The position numbers were made by a program, and so were the translations under genes. DNA of 64,000 bases from Poecilobothrus nobilitatus (Eukaryota > Arthropoda > Insecta > Diptera > Dolichopodidae). The stretch is taken from NCBI GenBank assembly GCA_947095535.1, contig OX352773.1, positions 30,091,398 to 30,155,397 of the forward strand, in the 5' to 3' direction. Shown piece after piece: positions 24,756 to 37,008 of the stretch; within the stretch, counting starts at the first letter, position 1; each line of letters starts with the position of its first letter. The notes under the pieces are model-generated. The model had not been told where the DNA came from. It did not search any database and saw nothing but the letters and a program-made list of their open reading frames with translations.

Positions 24756-26134
24756 AATCGATTAATAGATTTAATAAACAAAGTTTAATATTATCTAAAA
24801 TTCACATTATTAAAATTTTTAATTTTCTTAAATACCCTTATCACACGATTACTGTATAAGTACCTATCAAAAGTGTATATATGTTTATAAAATCATATAC
24901 ACATTTAATTTAAAGATAAATTTTAATGTGACAAATGATATTTTGATCAGTTTACAAACATTTATTAATATTTTTACTTTTGTGCGGTATTTTTTAAAAA
25001 TAATCAAAGTTTTAGTCTTAAATTATTTATGATATGCCAATATTTTAGATATTTTAAAATTTCATATTTTTTTTTTTTTTTTGATTATTGTTTTTTTAAA
25101 TGAAGTAAACAAAGATAATCCCTAATCTCTTTTTTAACCATAATAATTTTTTATATTGAGAAATAATTTGATAAATAAATGAATGATTTAAAAAAATGAT
25201 CAAAGAAATTTTAATTATTTTCACATTTCTTTAACTTTCAAATAAATTATCGTATATAATATAATAATTTTAATTAATTAGTTTATTAAATGAAAGATTA
25301 AGTGAAATTTTGTACCATACCTATATATAAATCAATTCAACATTATGTTGTAGTAGGTCAGTATGCTCCTATAATACGATATGAAAATTCTTGATAAAAA
25401 AAAAAAGAATTAAAAAATGGATTTTTTTTATTTCATATTTACGGTAATAAACTTATCTTTCGACTATTTTACGTACAAATTGATAATTTTGGTCTTTGAT
25501 ATTTTTTTTTATTTTTTTATTGATTTATATAAAACAGATTTTTTTTATTATTCATATTTGCCAACTTAAATATCCATGTAATGATTAAATGAGAAATACT
25601 AAAAAGGGTTTCAATAAGAACAAAATATAAAATTTAAATCAATTCTCCTGTATACCGGTAGAGCAACATGGATGATTGATGACAACATGTAAATAAGTGT
25701 CTTAGAATAAGCATTAAAAAGCAGACTGTGCGATATGCCAGCCGGCACTTGATTGCAATCCACAACGAAAAGGGAGGGTGGATAGACCAAAAAGTCAGAA
25801 ATCAAGAGATTAGCTCAAAACAAAATTCGATACAGAGGTTTCGTGGAAGTCCTATTTTCCCAAAAGGAATTAAAAGGGGAAAAAAATCTTTGTGCTTTTA
25901 ACAAAGATTGATGACAAGAACTCATGATGAGCAATCATGATGTGAAGCAACTCTGTCAACTGAAATGTGTAATTGGAAACGTTAATATTCTTAACGAGCA
26001 TTTCGCACGGAAAACATGTCAATTTTTTTTTTATTTTAATGCATTTCTTTGCCACATAAATGTGGACAGCAAATTACACAGCCTTTCCTGTTCAGGGGTG
26101 GCTGTAAATATCGTAAGGGGGAATAACTCTTACA
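24756..26134. other. No gene seen
   Basis: AT-rich sequence. The patch at about 25640-25860 is less AT-rich than its surroundings and may be old repeat DNA. No supported coding exon was found. Confidence 0.45.
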
Positions 26135-26222
26135 ACATGTATGGGATTCGAACCCACACTCCCTCGGTGTTTGGAGGGTATTTTATACGCTCTTATACCC
26201 ACTATAGACCACCGAGGCCCCC
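26135..26222 (-). repeat. tRNA-like SINE head, copy 2
   Basis: On the minus strand it reads GGGGGCCTCGGTGGTCTATA through an A-box-like part and a T-arm GTGGGTTCGAATCCCATA (stem TGGG/CCCA, loop TTCGAAT). The B box is nearly perfect. The acceptor stem cannot be closed properly, and the same head occurs at 2971-3048 and 50299-50370. A tRNA-derived SINE is therefore likelier than a tRNA gene. The open frames over it are artefacts. Confidence 0.65.
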
Positions 26223-26640
26223 ACATGTCAATTTTCACCGCGAAAATCGAACGATTCACATGGAATTTTGTTATACGAATTTTAGTATACGAAAATTCAA
26301 CACTTTTACTGAAGAGAATGAACTCGAATTGTCGCATACCACACATTTTTTGCATTTCTATAAATGTGTGAGTGTGCGAATTAAATTAACACAGAAAGCA
26401 ATAGGAATTTTATTTACCAATCTATAAAAAGTCATACATATTTCTGTGCAAATTAACATGAAATTATTAGAATATCATGAAATAATTACATATTATTATA
26501 AAACATTTTTAATATTGTAATTCATTAAAAGACTTTAATCCGTTATAGATAAGCATATTTTTTGTTTATCCTTTTTTACATTTATTAATCTGAAATTTAT
26601 ATTTATTTTTCAAAATTATTTTGCTTATATATCACCTACG

Positions 26641-26668
26641 TATCGAGTCACAGTCACGTGACTCGATA
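26641..26668. promoter_or_regulatory. 11-bp inverted repeat containing an E-box
   Basis: TATCGAGTCAC (26641-26651) and GTGACTCGATA (26658-26668) are perfect inverted complements separated by six bases. A CACGTG E-box lies at 26655-26660, and a further ACTCG follows at about 26672. Such a site could bind a dimeric bHLH or bZIP factor, but no gene adjoins it, so function is speculative. Confidence 0.35.
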
Positions 26669-27070
26669 CATGACTCGTCATCTATATATTGTACGTATAC
26701 TTTTTTCTTTTCTGTACAAATAGTTTTTTGGTAGTGGTGTAGTAATTCCGTTGTATAATATAACTGTTTTGGCAAGCGATCTCCTTGGATTATTGGATTA
26801 TGACGTTGTGAAGTTTATTAAATTGTACTTCGATCATTTCGAAAGGACTTTATCTGTTATAGAGTAACCTCCAACACCATGATAATACTAAACGAAAGGC
26901 ACTACTGCGTTTATAATTAAGATTGAAATAGAACAAATTAAGAATATTTGAGGATAAAAAATTAAACAAAATAAAAAAGTTATATATATGTAAACTAAAA
27001 CAAAAATCATTAATATCGTTATCCATGCAATTAGATCTTTTATAGAAAGATTTTTTGATGTGATGGAAAG

Positions 27071-27576
27071 GGTGTAGTGACAGAACGCCCGAGGAAATAA
27101 AGACCGCGGGCTTTAATTCCAAAATTTTTAAAATTAAAGCCCGCGGGCGTTAACTCCTTTTTGAGTTGGAGTTAAAGCCCATTATTAAAAGGAATCAATC
27201 CTTTGGAATTGGAGTTAAGACCCACACTATTTTTTGTTATTAAAAGAAGAAAGTAATAGAATATGTAGAGCAAACACATTAGGAGGGATTTTCGAGTTTT
27301 GGATAAAAATTGGGGGTTTTAGAATTGAATTCAAAATCAGGATTATACACCTTTTACAGAATATTTAGATATATGCATATGCGAATTTTGAATTAAGAGG
27401 ATTATATACATATTCCGGAAAAAAGTGTATAACGCTGATTTTGTAACCAACTCTAAAATCTCTCCTAATTCAGAAACTCACATATGCATACATCTAAATA
27501 TTCTGCAAAAGGCGTATATAATCCTGATTTTATACGCCCGCGGGCTTTATTTGCTCGGGCGTTCTGTCATTTCACC
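27071..27576. mobile_element. 506-bp GC-rich-ended MITE with 9-bp target duplication
   Basis: GATGGAAAG is present directly on both sides (27062-27070 and 27577-27585). The ends are long inverted repeats: the left begins GGTGTAGTGACAGAACGCCC and the right ends GGGCGTTCTGTCATTTCACC, continuing inward through GAG/CTC, AATAAAG and CCGCGGGC with few mismatches. Inside is a second inverted pair built on CAGAATATTTAGAT-TATGCATATG, and repeated GGAGTTAA(A/G) motifs with CCC. No protein is encoded. A 9-bp duplication with long terminal inverted repeats is typical of Mutator-like elements, so a non-autonomous MULE is the best guess. It is strikingly GC-rich at its tips for this genome. Confidence 0.88.
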
Positions 27577-27585
27577 GATGGAAAG

Positions 27586-28756
27586 ATATACAAAGGAGAA
27601 AAAATAAAAATCTGATATCAGATCAGAATATCCTTACTTATTTAAAAAATGAAAGCATATGGTTTTGCATGCTAAAATAAACCTTAGTGCTGGTCATAAT
27701 AAAAATAGTTATAGGCTAACGTTCGATAGTGAAGATAATATTAATGATGCTACTACAAGAATGATAATCAAAATAAATTCACCACATACATAGCCAAACA
27801 CATATATGTATACGTATTTAGGCATTGATCGTGTCTTAACTAGAATACGGTAACATATTCATCAGATGTACTGCATACACTGAGTATACAAAACATTATC
27901 TTGAATAATTAATTTGAACCAATTTTAAATTTAATCTTTTGTTCAAAAAATTTGTTACCATTATTTTGTAAATATATAAATAATATAATACATAATAAAT
28001 GAATTTAATGTATATAATTTTGCTTTTGTATTACATTTTATTCTAATTTTTGTATTTTATAAAAACAAAGAAGAAAGTCAAATCATGAATAATCAATTTT
28101 TTTTTTCGCTTTCTTCTCATAAATAAATTACGCATATTGTTGTTTATTTCTTTTTATACCTTTTTGATTTGTTTTTTTGTTTTTTTCGTGAATATTTTGT
28201 TTTTATAGATTTAGCAAAAATCTCTAAATATTTTTTTTATTTTCATGTAGATGCATGAATTAGTTTCTCTTTATTTGAAACTTTCGGAACCTATTATGAG
28301 ATATTATATTATTTTATATACGTTTCATAGGGTACATATTATATTTATATTATGAAATAAAAAACGTGTATTTAAATTTTTCATATTTATTAGGTTATGG
28401 AAAATTACTTAAAAATGGTTTACAAAAAAAAACTGTAAATAAAATTGGATATTTGTATGTATCTGTAGTTATTGAATAGCTAATTTTGATTTGAAATATT
28501 AATTGCAATAGATTTAGTTAAAATTTAAATTATCGCGATTTGAAGATTTACATTGTAATTGTACATAAAGATGTTGTGTAGCCGACAGATTTTTTAGAGC
28601 AAAAGGCAAAAGTAAAGCGAAATAAAGAAAAAACTTAAAGTTATAATAGGACCAGAGCAGTTAATTTATTATACCACACAGCGCACTCAGCTAAGTTTCA
28701 AAAATTGTGTATTATAATAAAATTTATATTTAATTAAACTATTATAATTCAATATG
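27586..28756. other. No gene seen
   Basis: AT-rich sequence between the MITE and a tRNA-like SINE head. I could not support any feature in it. Confidence 0.5.
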
Positions 28757-28830
28757 CAGCCAATGGTGTGGTGATTAAGACACCAACCTTTCATATGAAT
28801 GCTCTCGGGGTCAAAACCCGTCTGGGTCAT
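28757..28830 (+). repeat. tRNA-like SINE head, second type
   Basis: GCCAATGGTGTGGTGATTAA resembles an A box, and CTCGGGGTCAAAACCCGTCT forms a T-arm-like hairpin with a degenerate B box. The ends do not pair as an acceptor stem. The head differs from the GGCCTCGGTGG family. The repeat body at 28984-29104 follows it. Confidence 0.45.
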
Positions 28831-28983
28831 ATAGATTAATTTTTATTATAATATAGATTTTACTTATAAAGTTATAATATACAATTAGTATAATATAATT
28901 CAAATAAAAATATTATACCTATTTTTGTCTTATAAATTATAATTAATATAAATTAAAATGCATAATAATAAAACATAATTCTT

Positions 28984-29104
28984 GTATAAGATAATAGATG
29001 GCGTAGAAATAAAAGAAAGGTCTCATAACTGTACAATAGCTACAGCCGCTGCCGAGTAATCAACGGCTTAGTGAAAATAATGATTCGTGAAACTGAAGCT
29101 TGTA
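28984..29104 (+). repeat. Dispersed repeat, partner of 3130-3262
   Basis: Shares AATAGATGGCG, GAGTAATCAACGGCTTA and GAAACTGAAGCTT-type blocks with 3130-3262 in the same order. It probably forms the body of the SINE headed at 28757. Confidence 0.5.
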
Positions 29105-32020
29105 AAATATAATAAATGACTTAATGGATACTGGATGCCTTATGCTCTTTAAAGGAGTGGCAAAGAAAAAAAAATATGTTCAATAAAGAAATAAAAAAGT
29201 TTCCAAAATCTTTGTATCTAACAGTGTTTTTTTTTGTTTCTGAAAAAATGTATAGCAAAAATATAATACAAATACTATATATGTATGTAGATATACAAAA
29301 TTAGAAGTGCACTTCTCTAAATTTTCGCCATGTATTACTGCACTTATTTATCTAAAAACAAAAAACCTTATTTAATTCGCCCTATTTTTAAAAAAAATTT
29401 TCCAAATTTACTTGGAAAAACAATTCATAACAAACATTTTTTTTGTTTTTAGTAAGAATTTTTACTTTTAAAAATAATCAAAATTTTTAATGATTCCATC
29501 AGTTTATGATTTAAAACTAGAAACTGTTACTTTGATAAAGTCTTGATTTAATCTGATTTAACCTAAATAAAAATTTTCTTTTAATTATTTAAACCTTGAA
29601 GAAAAAAAAATGTTTATATTAAAATATAAATATGTATAATCTATACACAGATTTTTTTTTATTTGTTTTTTTAAATAAAAAACTTAATTTTGCAAAGAAA
29701 TGACTAATTAATTAATTAATTAATTTCATCAAATACCTAATAAATAAAAAATAAAAATCTGACAACATATCAAAATAAGAAATTAAAAAAGTACATATTA
29801 TAAATTCTAATTACATTTTAGTTTAATTATTGTTTTTTTTTTTTATTGACTTATTTTATATGACAAAAATTAAAATATAAATAAAAAAAAATATTAATAA
29901 TTACTGCATGTAATCTTATCATAAAAGTAAAAACAAAAATAAAAAATTATTAAGTAAAAAGCAAATGTTATCAAAAAAAAAAAACTAAGAACCAACATCT
30001 GAAGAATATAATAATATTTATATAATATATACTCATATACTTACACTTAATATACTTGTAATTAAAACAAAAAAAAATCATCTGTCTCCACCACAGGACC
30101 GACCGCCACTACACGAAAAGTACAATGCCAAAATTTATAAATTTTTTACATAATAATTTATATGAAAGCAAAATAACTTCTAATAATTTAACAACATTTT
30201 GTTTTATTCAATAACAATAATAATAATCGTAAAAATATATGTCCATTCATTCATACATCCATTTACATTATTATGTAATGTACCTACATGATTTTTTTTC
30301 ATTCAAAAATATTAGAAGTAAAAAATAATAAAAACTTTAAAGAAATACTGTAACTGAAAATACAAATACAAAACAAACATAAGATTAATTATTGAATCTG
30401 CTAACAAAAATTTTACCGTTTTAATTTTATGTCATCAACAAAAGTACATATGTAGGGTATATAAATTTTTTAGAAATATAAAAAAAAAAATCAAAAAAAA
30501 ATGGTTCATATAAATTCATATGGAGTGTTAGGTATCAAAATATGGTAAGTTAGTCGGATCAAAAAATGTTCTATGGCAAAGTTACTACTCTTTACTTGTG
30601 TAGCAAATTTTTCTTATAGAATTTTTCTGTTACAAAATATTCGTAAAAAACTTAAAAAGTACACTAATAAACTACCACTTGCGGTTGTCCGATGTGCTCC
30701 AAAAGCTTATCAATTCGAGATATTTACGGCAAAACCTTAAATATGAAATTGCAAAACATTTCGCTAGGTCGTTTAAGCTGTACACGTGCCCACAAACATA
30801 CCCTCACACGCAGCCACACACACGCACACACACACACACACATCATGCTAAAAAAAATGTATAGCCTTCTCCACAGCGAAGTAGTGCATATTTGCCAAAA
30901 TCTCGGGTACCAATTTTTAGTATGAAAACAATACCTACCTTATACTATACATTAATGTATACGGTCGGTAAAAAAAAGTGGCTAACAATAAAAACAAAGA
31001 ATTTAGATACAGATTTTCTTATAATATATACATATATGAAATATGTATATATATATATATACATAAAGTAAAATATTATTTATATTTTCCATATTTTATA
31101 TATACATATATATACTTTTATATACATATATGTATATACTTTTGAACTTTATTCTATATCTTTCTATATTTATTTATTTAAATAATAATAATATTTGTAT
31201 ATAAATAAATTTTGAAAATAAATAACTTGAATTATAACTACTTTTTTTTATTATCATATTCATATATCTATATATATATATAATACATTTTATGTAATTT
31301 CATATTATTTTCTTTTTAGTTAAGACTTAAAACTTAAGATAAAAAAATTTTTTTTTTTTTCTTCAGTTCCTTTTCTTTTTTTCTTTTTTCTAGTTTTTTT
31401 ACTATATTTTAATTATTTTCATTTAATTTTTTTATTATCTATACAATCTACAACTTTATATATATACATACATATATGTATATGATATACATTTTTATAT
31501 ATTTTTAATTTCACGATGTACATGCATGAAAAATTTCAATGACTTTCATTTATAATTTATATTTATTATTATTGTAAATATAACTTAAATTAAATAAAAA
31601 CAAAAAAAAAAAAATAAATAAAAAAGAAAATGATCTAAATGAAAACAGAATCACATTTAAAAAAAAAAAAAAAATTAAGACATTACGTATACATATACAT
31701 ACATATATAAAATTTCAAAATTTTTAATAGCAATAATTATAATATAAATTAATTTAACAAAAATGAATGTATGTATATATAAAATAACAAAATTTTAAAA
31801 CAAATTAAAACATATTAATTAATTGTTTGACCAAAATCAAAAAAAAAAATTTTTTTTTAATCAATTTTTAATTACCTACCTACTAATTCTTTTTCTTCAT
31901 TTTTTACGTTAAAGTAAAAATAATATACATATATAAAGTAGCCAAAAAGTATATACATACATACGTATGTATGTTAATATTAATAAAAAAAAAAATTTTT
32001 TTTTTTTTTTTTAATAATTT
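29105..32020. other. No gene seen; (CA)n and TA microsatellites
   Basis: AT-rich DNA without a supported exon. A CACA-type microsatellite at 30803-30842 (CACACACACACACACA with CGCA interruptions) creates two overlapping His/Thr-rich frames that are not genes. Many TATATA/CATATA runs occur between 31020 and 31500. The last few hundred bases may belong to the 3' untranslated region of the transporter that ends at 32021. Confidence 0.55.
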
Positions 32021-34425
32021 CTAAACTTCTTCACGAAACTTTTCAATATTATTTAATTGATTATCATTTATTGATGATTTATTTTTATCATTATCATTTA
32101 TACTAATATCATTATTTATTTTATTAATTCCATTTATTAAATTAATATTTTTATTAGAATTTAATATTTCTAATTCTTTATCAGATAAAATCACCTTTGA
32201 TGATGGATTATTCCAACTTTGTAATGTTGAATCACAGAATAAATCATATAAGATACCAGATCCAATTAACATACCACTTGTTATTAAAAATACATATTTC
32301 CAACTATCGACCGTTTGCTATACATATAGAAATAATTAAAAAAAATAAATAAATAAAATTATAAATTAATTTAAATGAATATATAATCAATGACTGAAAT
32401 AAAATTTTTAAGTTTTACCAAAAGTTTTTTTTTTTTTTGTTTTATTATATTTCCCTTTACTATCAAGATTTATAACATCTACTCTATATAATTATGGGTA
32501 TGAAAAATTTCATTAAAGATATTATAATTAATATTTCAGAAATGTAATATGTAAATAATAATGATTTAAAACAAGAACTTAAGTCATGAAATTATTGTAT
32601 TTTAAATTTAAAAAAATTTAAAAGTTAAAGTCTATATAAATATTTGAAAAGGAAAAAAAAAAACTAACAAGAAAAAAAATTTATTTTTAATCGAAATACT
32701 TACATTTCCTAAAGTTAACATTCCAACAACAATTGGTGATATAAAACCAGGTAATACTGTTATCATTCCACTAATACCAAGAACTATTCCAGCATAATTT
32801 GGTGCAATATCAACAATACTTGCTAATGGTCCTGTTGAAACAGCTCCATGTGCCATTGTAGCTAAACTTAAGAATATAACCGATGCAGTTGAACTGTTAC
32901 CAGAATATGCAAGTGCCAATACAAAAAATCCTTTTACAATACAACCTGATGTTTAAATTAAAAATTATTTTTGTTCTTTTTTGTTTTGAAATTTTTTTTT
33001 TTTTTTTAAATTTCACTTACATACTGTTGTTGCCAATTTTCTTACATTTGTTCTGTTCATTTTCTCTGATTTTAATAAATAATCACCAAATATAGAGAAA
33101 AAATATGCAAATATCATACGTAATAAATGTGGTAAACCTGACAATAAACCAGTCATTTTAATATTCCAATGATGTATAACTCTAAAATATGTTGGTGCTT
33201 GAGTCATTAATGTAAATAAACCCCAAATACCACCCCATTGTGCAATTACATTCATCCAAACTGATTTTGATAATAGAATTTCTTTCCATGGAGTTGGACC
33301 ATGATTTGGTCCACCTAATTGTACAGTAGATCCTAATGATTTTTCAATAAATTTTTTTTCACTTTCAGTAATTCTTGGATGACAACTTGGTGTATCATAA
33401 ACAAAATATAACCATGCTAAATACCATATTGTACCAGTAATACCACATAAATGAAAAACTAATTCCCATGTTGTCCATGACATAACAAAACCAAATAATG
33501 GATAAAATACTGCAATACCAACAGAACTACCCAAATAAGCAGTAACAAATTTACTTCTTTCATTTGGTGGAATCCATTGTGCTGTTAAATGATGCATTGC
33601 TGGCCATGCTAAGCCCTAAAAAAAAAAAAAATGATGAAATATATCAAAAGGTTGTATAACTAACAAATAAATTAGTGAATGGATTGTATATGCATAGAAT
33701 AGAATATAAATTATTATTAATAATATATGTACTTACACAAATTAGACCTTGAATTATTCTTGCAAATATTAACAAACGATAATCAATATATGCAAATAAA
33801 GGAAGAATAAAACACATCCAAGTACCGATAGCATTTGACAATCCAAATACTACTTTTGTACCGTATTTTTTAGCAAGAATACCACCAGGAATTTGTGTTA
33901 CCCAATGTAACCAAAAGAATGATCCTAATATTAAACCCTGTTGATATTCATTAATATGCATACCATCTTGGCTATATTCTAACTATAAAAAAAATAAAAG
34001 TAAGTAAAAAAAAAATTTTTTTTTTTTTGATAATTGAAACTTTTGTTATTATTCAGCTGTCACCAATTAACATTATTTTATATTTTATTTTATTAATTTT
34101 AAACTTACTCCTAATTTATCTAAAATAATTGATTCTAAGGTTGCGCTATACACTTTTCCTTTTGGTAAATTTTCTGATAATTTTAAACTATCATTTAAAT
34201 TATCTACATTATAAAGATGTCTTTTTTCTAAATCTTCATCAATAACTTCATCAGATAATGTATAATTTTTAATATCAAATGTTGATTTAGTTGGTAACAA
34301 TTCAGTCTTTTTTAAAGTTGTACTCTTAACCATTTCCACAATTGTAATATTTAAATTAATTCGTATCATATAATTCACAGCGAATCCAAAAAATGTTAAG
34401 TACCATAGTACCGTTCGAGCTTGAA
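32021..34425 (-). CDS. SLC17-family MFS transporter (inorganic phosphate cotransporter-like)
   Basis: SLC17 proteins are twelve-helix major facilitator carriers that move organic or inorganic anions with Na+ or H+. Five exons join in frame: 34425-34109, 33982-33737, 33615-33021, 32945-32704 and 32317-32021, about 565 codons. The first exon seen opens with RTVLWYLTFFGFAVNYMIRI then NLNITIV (helix 1 and the conserved R-x-N-L-N motif). The second has the MFS loop GGILAKKYGTK after HWVTQIP. The third has GLAWPAMHHLTAQWIPPNER, the SLC17 helix 4 signature. The fourth has GPLASIVDIAPNYAGIVLGI. The C-terminal tail is Asn/Ser/Asp-rich. The acceptor at 34426 has a two-base phase, so a start exon lies upstream. 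A short candidate, ATG TAC ATA T before GTAAGT near 36170, fits the phase but is unproven. Substrate cannot be read from sequence. Confidence 0.9.
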
Positions 34426-37008
34426 CTAGAAATTTAATTTAAAACCAAAAAAAAAAAAAACACTTATTAAATAAAAAGCCATTTTAATTTTCTATTTCGA
34501 AATATTGAAACAACATGAAAATGAAAAAAAAAAAATTAACAGGCATTTCAAAAATTAATAATTTAACTATGTATATGACCACGGAACAAGTTAAGTTAAA
34601 CTTGTATATACTTAGGTACATATAAGTAAAAATGTAAAGAAAAAAATTGGGTCTAGTTACAAAATATAAGCCGAAATTAAGATGGTTAATATCATAATTA
34701 ATAATTAAAAAGGATAACAGAATGAAAATTACTAAAGGAGTGTGTTCTTACAGTTTAGTTATAAAATTTAATCATTAGACAAAACAACTTAATAAATCAC
34801 CGATAAAGTGCATACATATGTATGTATATATATGTACAATGTACATATATATTATATGCTTATATAAACTGCGGTCTGCGAACACAATCGATTTAATAGT
34901 AATCTACTATAAAAAGCTTTTAAGCAGTAATCGCGTAATATAACGGTTTTTCCTCTTTTAGAATTTTTAAAATTTCTAATAACTTTCATAGTTTAAAAAA
35001 ATATTAAATTATTTATGTACTTTTTTTTTTTTTTTTTGTATTTTAAACAAATTCCAATATTATAAGAATTTGAAATAAATGAATAGACAATAAATAGACT
35101 TAACAAATTGTGTACACTTCAGCAGGGATTCGTAAAAAGTGTATACTTATAATTACCGTTAAATACAAAATTAATTTTGAAAAACATTTTTGGGGAAATA
35201 TGAATATGTGCATTTAATACGAATTTATTATAAGTGGGATAAAATGTATGTATGAAGGAATATCAAGTAAAGAATTATGTAAATCTCCACCTTAAAAAAA
35301 GGAATGCAATAGCTTGGATAAAAGTTAATAAACACGCTTTTTATTATATACTATATGTATGCTTAGTTCAGCTGTCCAATAATTCAAAAAAAAAAGTTTT
35401 TTTTTGTTTTTAATATTAATTAATTAATTAAGTAAATAAGTATTTTAAACAAACCTTCTGGCATTTTTTAAAACTAATATAAAATTAAATTTGTAAAAAT
35501 TATTAAAACCCTTTTTTCTTGTTTTTAATTAAAAAAACTTTTTTTTTTAATATAAGTAAAAATATTATCACTTAAAAAAGTTAATAATTTAAAATATGAA
35601 ATTATTTTTATTTTTTTATTTTATATATAAAATATTGTTCTTTTTAATCTACTGTATTTTGTCAATTAAAAAAATCGTAAGATCCACTTAAAAAAAAATA
35701 CTATTTTACTAGGTATTTTCTTTTTTTTTTCATATATATACACATTAATTTAACATCTGCAGATTACGTTTAAAAATTCTTTTGTATTTTAATAAAAGAA
35801 AAAAAATATATATATTTAAATGAATATTTTTATTTTTCTTTATTTGCACTTTATTTTACTGACTCTTATTAATTTTTTTGTTCCAATTATTTTTGTATTT
35901 TTTTTTTTTTTTCTCTTTATAAAATAGTATTTGATTTTTACGATTTGATCCCGCTGATCACGATGTTAAACAACAGCGAGTAACTTATGTACTAATATTT
36001 AAAAGAAAAAAAACATATGTAAGTGAACGATCAGCTGAACCATCGTTGACCAGATGAAAATTTAATAAAATAAAATAATAAAAAATATTTAAAGAAAACA
36101 TTCTTATCAAAACTGATAAAAAAAAAAAAAGAGTTCTTTTTCTCTCTTGTTGTTTTCTTTTTATAATACTTACATATGTACATTCAAAAGCTTTCACAAT
36201 CAACAAAATTTTTTGCTATCTATTTATTATTTGTACATATCGTATCACATTATCACTTTATACTAATAATAATATCTTTTAGGAGATTAATATACAATTT
36301 GAATTTTGTTTCTACGATCAGTTACTCTTTCTGTTTACAGATAAAAATAAAAACCGTCAACTTTCAATCGTTATCTAGATGTATAAAATTTACAATTGTT
36401 TTTAATTTTTTGCTTTAATGCTTTAATTACCAATGTATAAGATTTATAAATGTTTTTGTTTTCATATTTGAATTTTTTGTTTATTTAGTTTTTTTCATAC
36501 TGTCATTTAATTATTTTTTGCATCCCTCATATTATTATCTCATATATTATGACTGCAGCCTGATAATATGCAAACTTTATAATATTCAAGACTACAATTT
36601 TTGATTTTAATTAAATATAATCATATAAAAAGGAAAAAAGGAAAAACTAAAAATTAGAAAACAATTAATTTATAAAATCAATTTATTTTATTACATACAT
36701 ATTGAATATGCAAGAAATTTTGGCAGGAAACGTTAAATTATTTTAAAATTATTTAAGCTTAAAAAAAAAAATCATAAAACATATCTTATTAAGTGTTAAA
36801 TCATTTCTTATATTATTATTATTATTATTGTAATTATTATTTTTACAATTGAAATTTTAAATATAATACAAATTACTTTAACGTTAAAAAAAAATTGACT
36901 TCAAATTATACAAACAAAAAAAAGAAAACGTTTAATTGCAACTTAACATTAATTTTTTTTTAATATTAAAATATTTTAGTTTAAAAATATAAAATTACAA
37001 AATTTTAT
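34426..37008. other. No certain gene; presumed 5' part of transporter gene
   Basis: AT-rich sequence. It should contain the missing first exon of the SLC17 gene and the 3' untranslated region of the Myb/SANT-BESS gene that ends at 37009. I see no other coding exon. Confidence 0.45.

Noticed and set aside
26135..26222. Genuine tRNA gene
   Set aside because: The T-arm is good, but no closed acceptor stem and clear anticodon arm can be drawn, and the head is repeated elsewhere in decayed form.
25924..26427. 167-codon plus-strand open frame
   Set aside because: Crosses a tRNA-like SINE head on the other strand, and overlapping frames on both strands are open; no domain is seen.
30679..30925. 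Two overlapping His/Thr-rich frames
   Set aside because: Produced by a CACA microsatellite; neither has a credible start or a domain.
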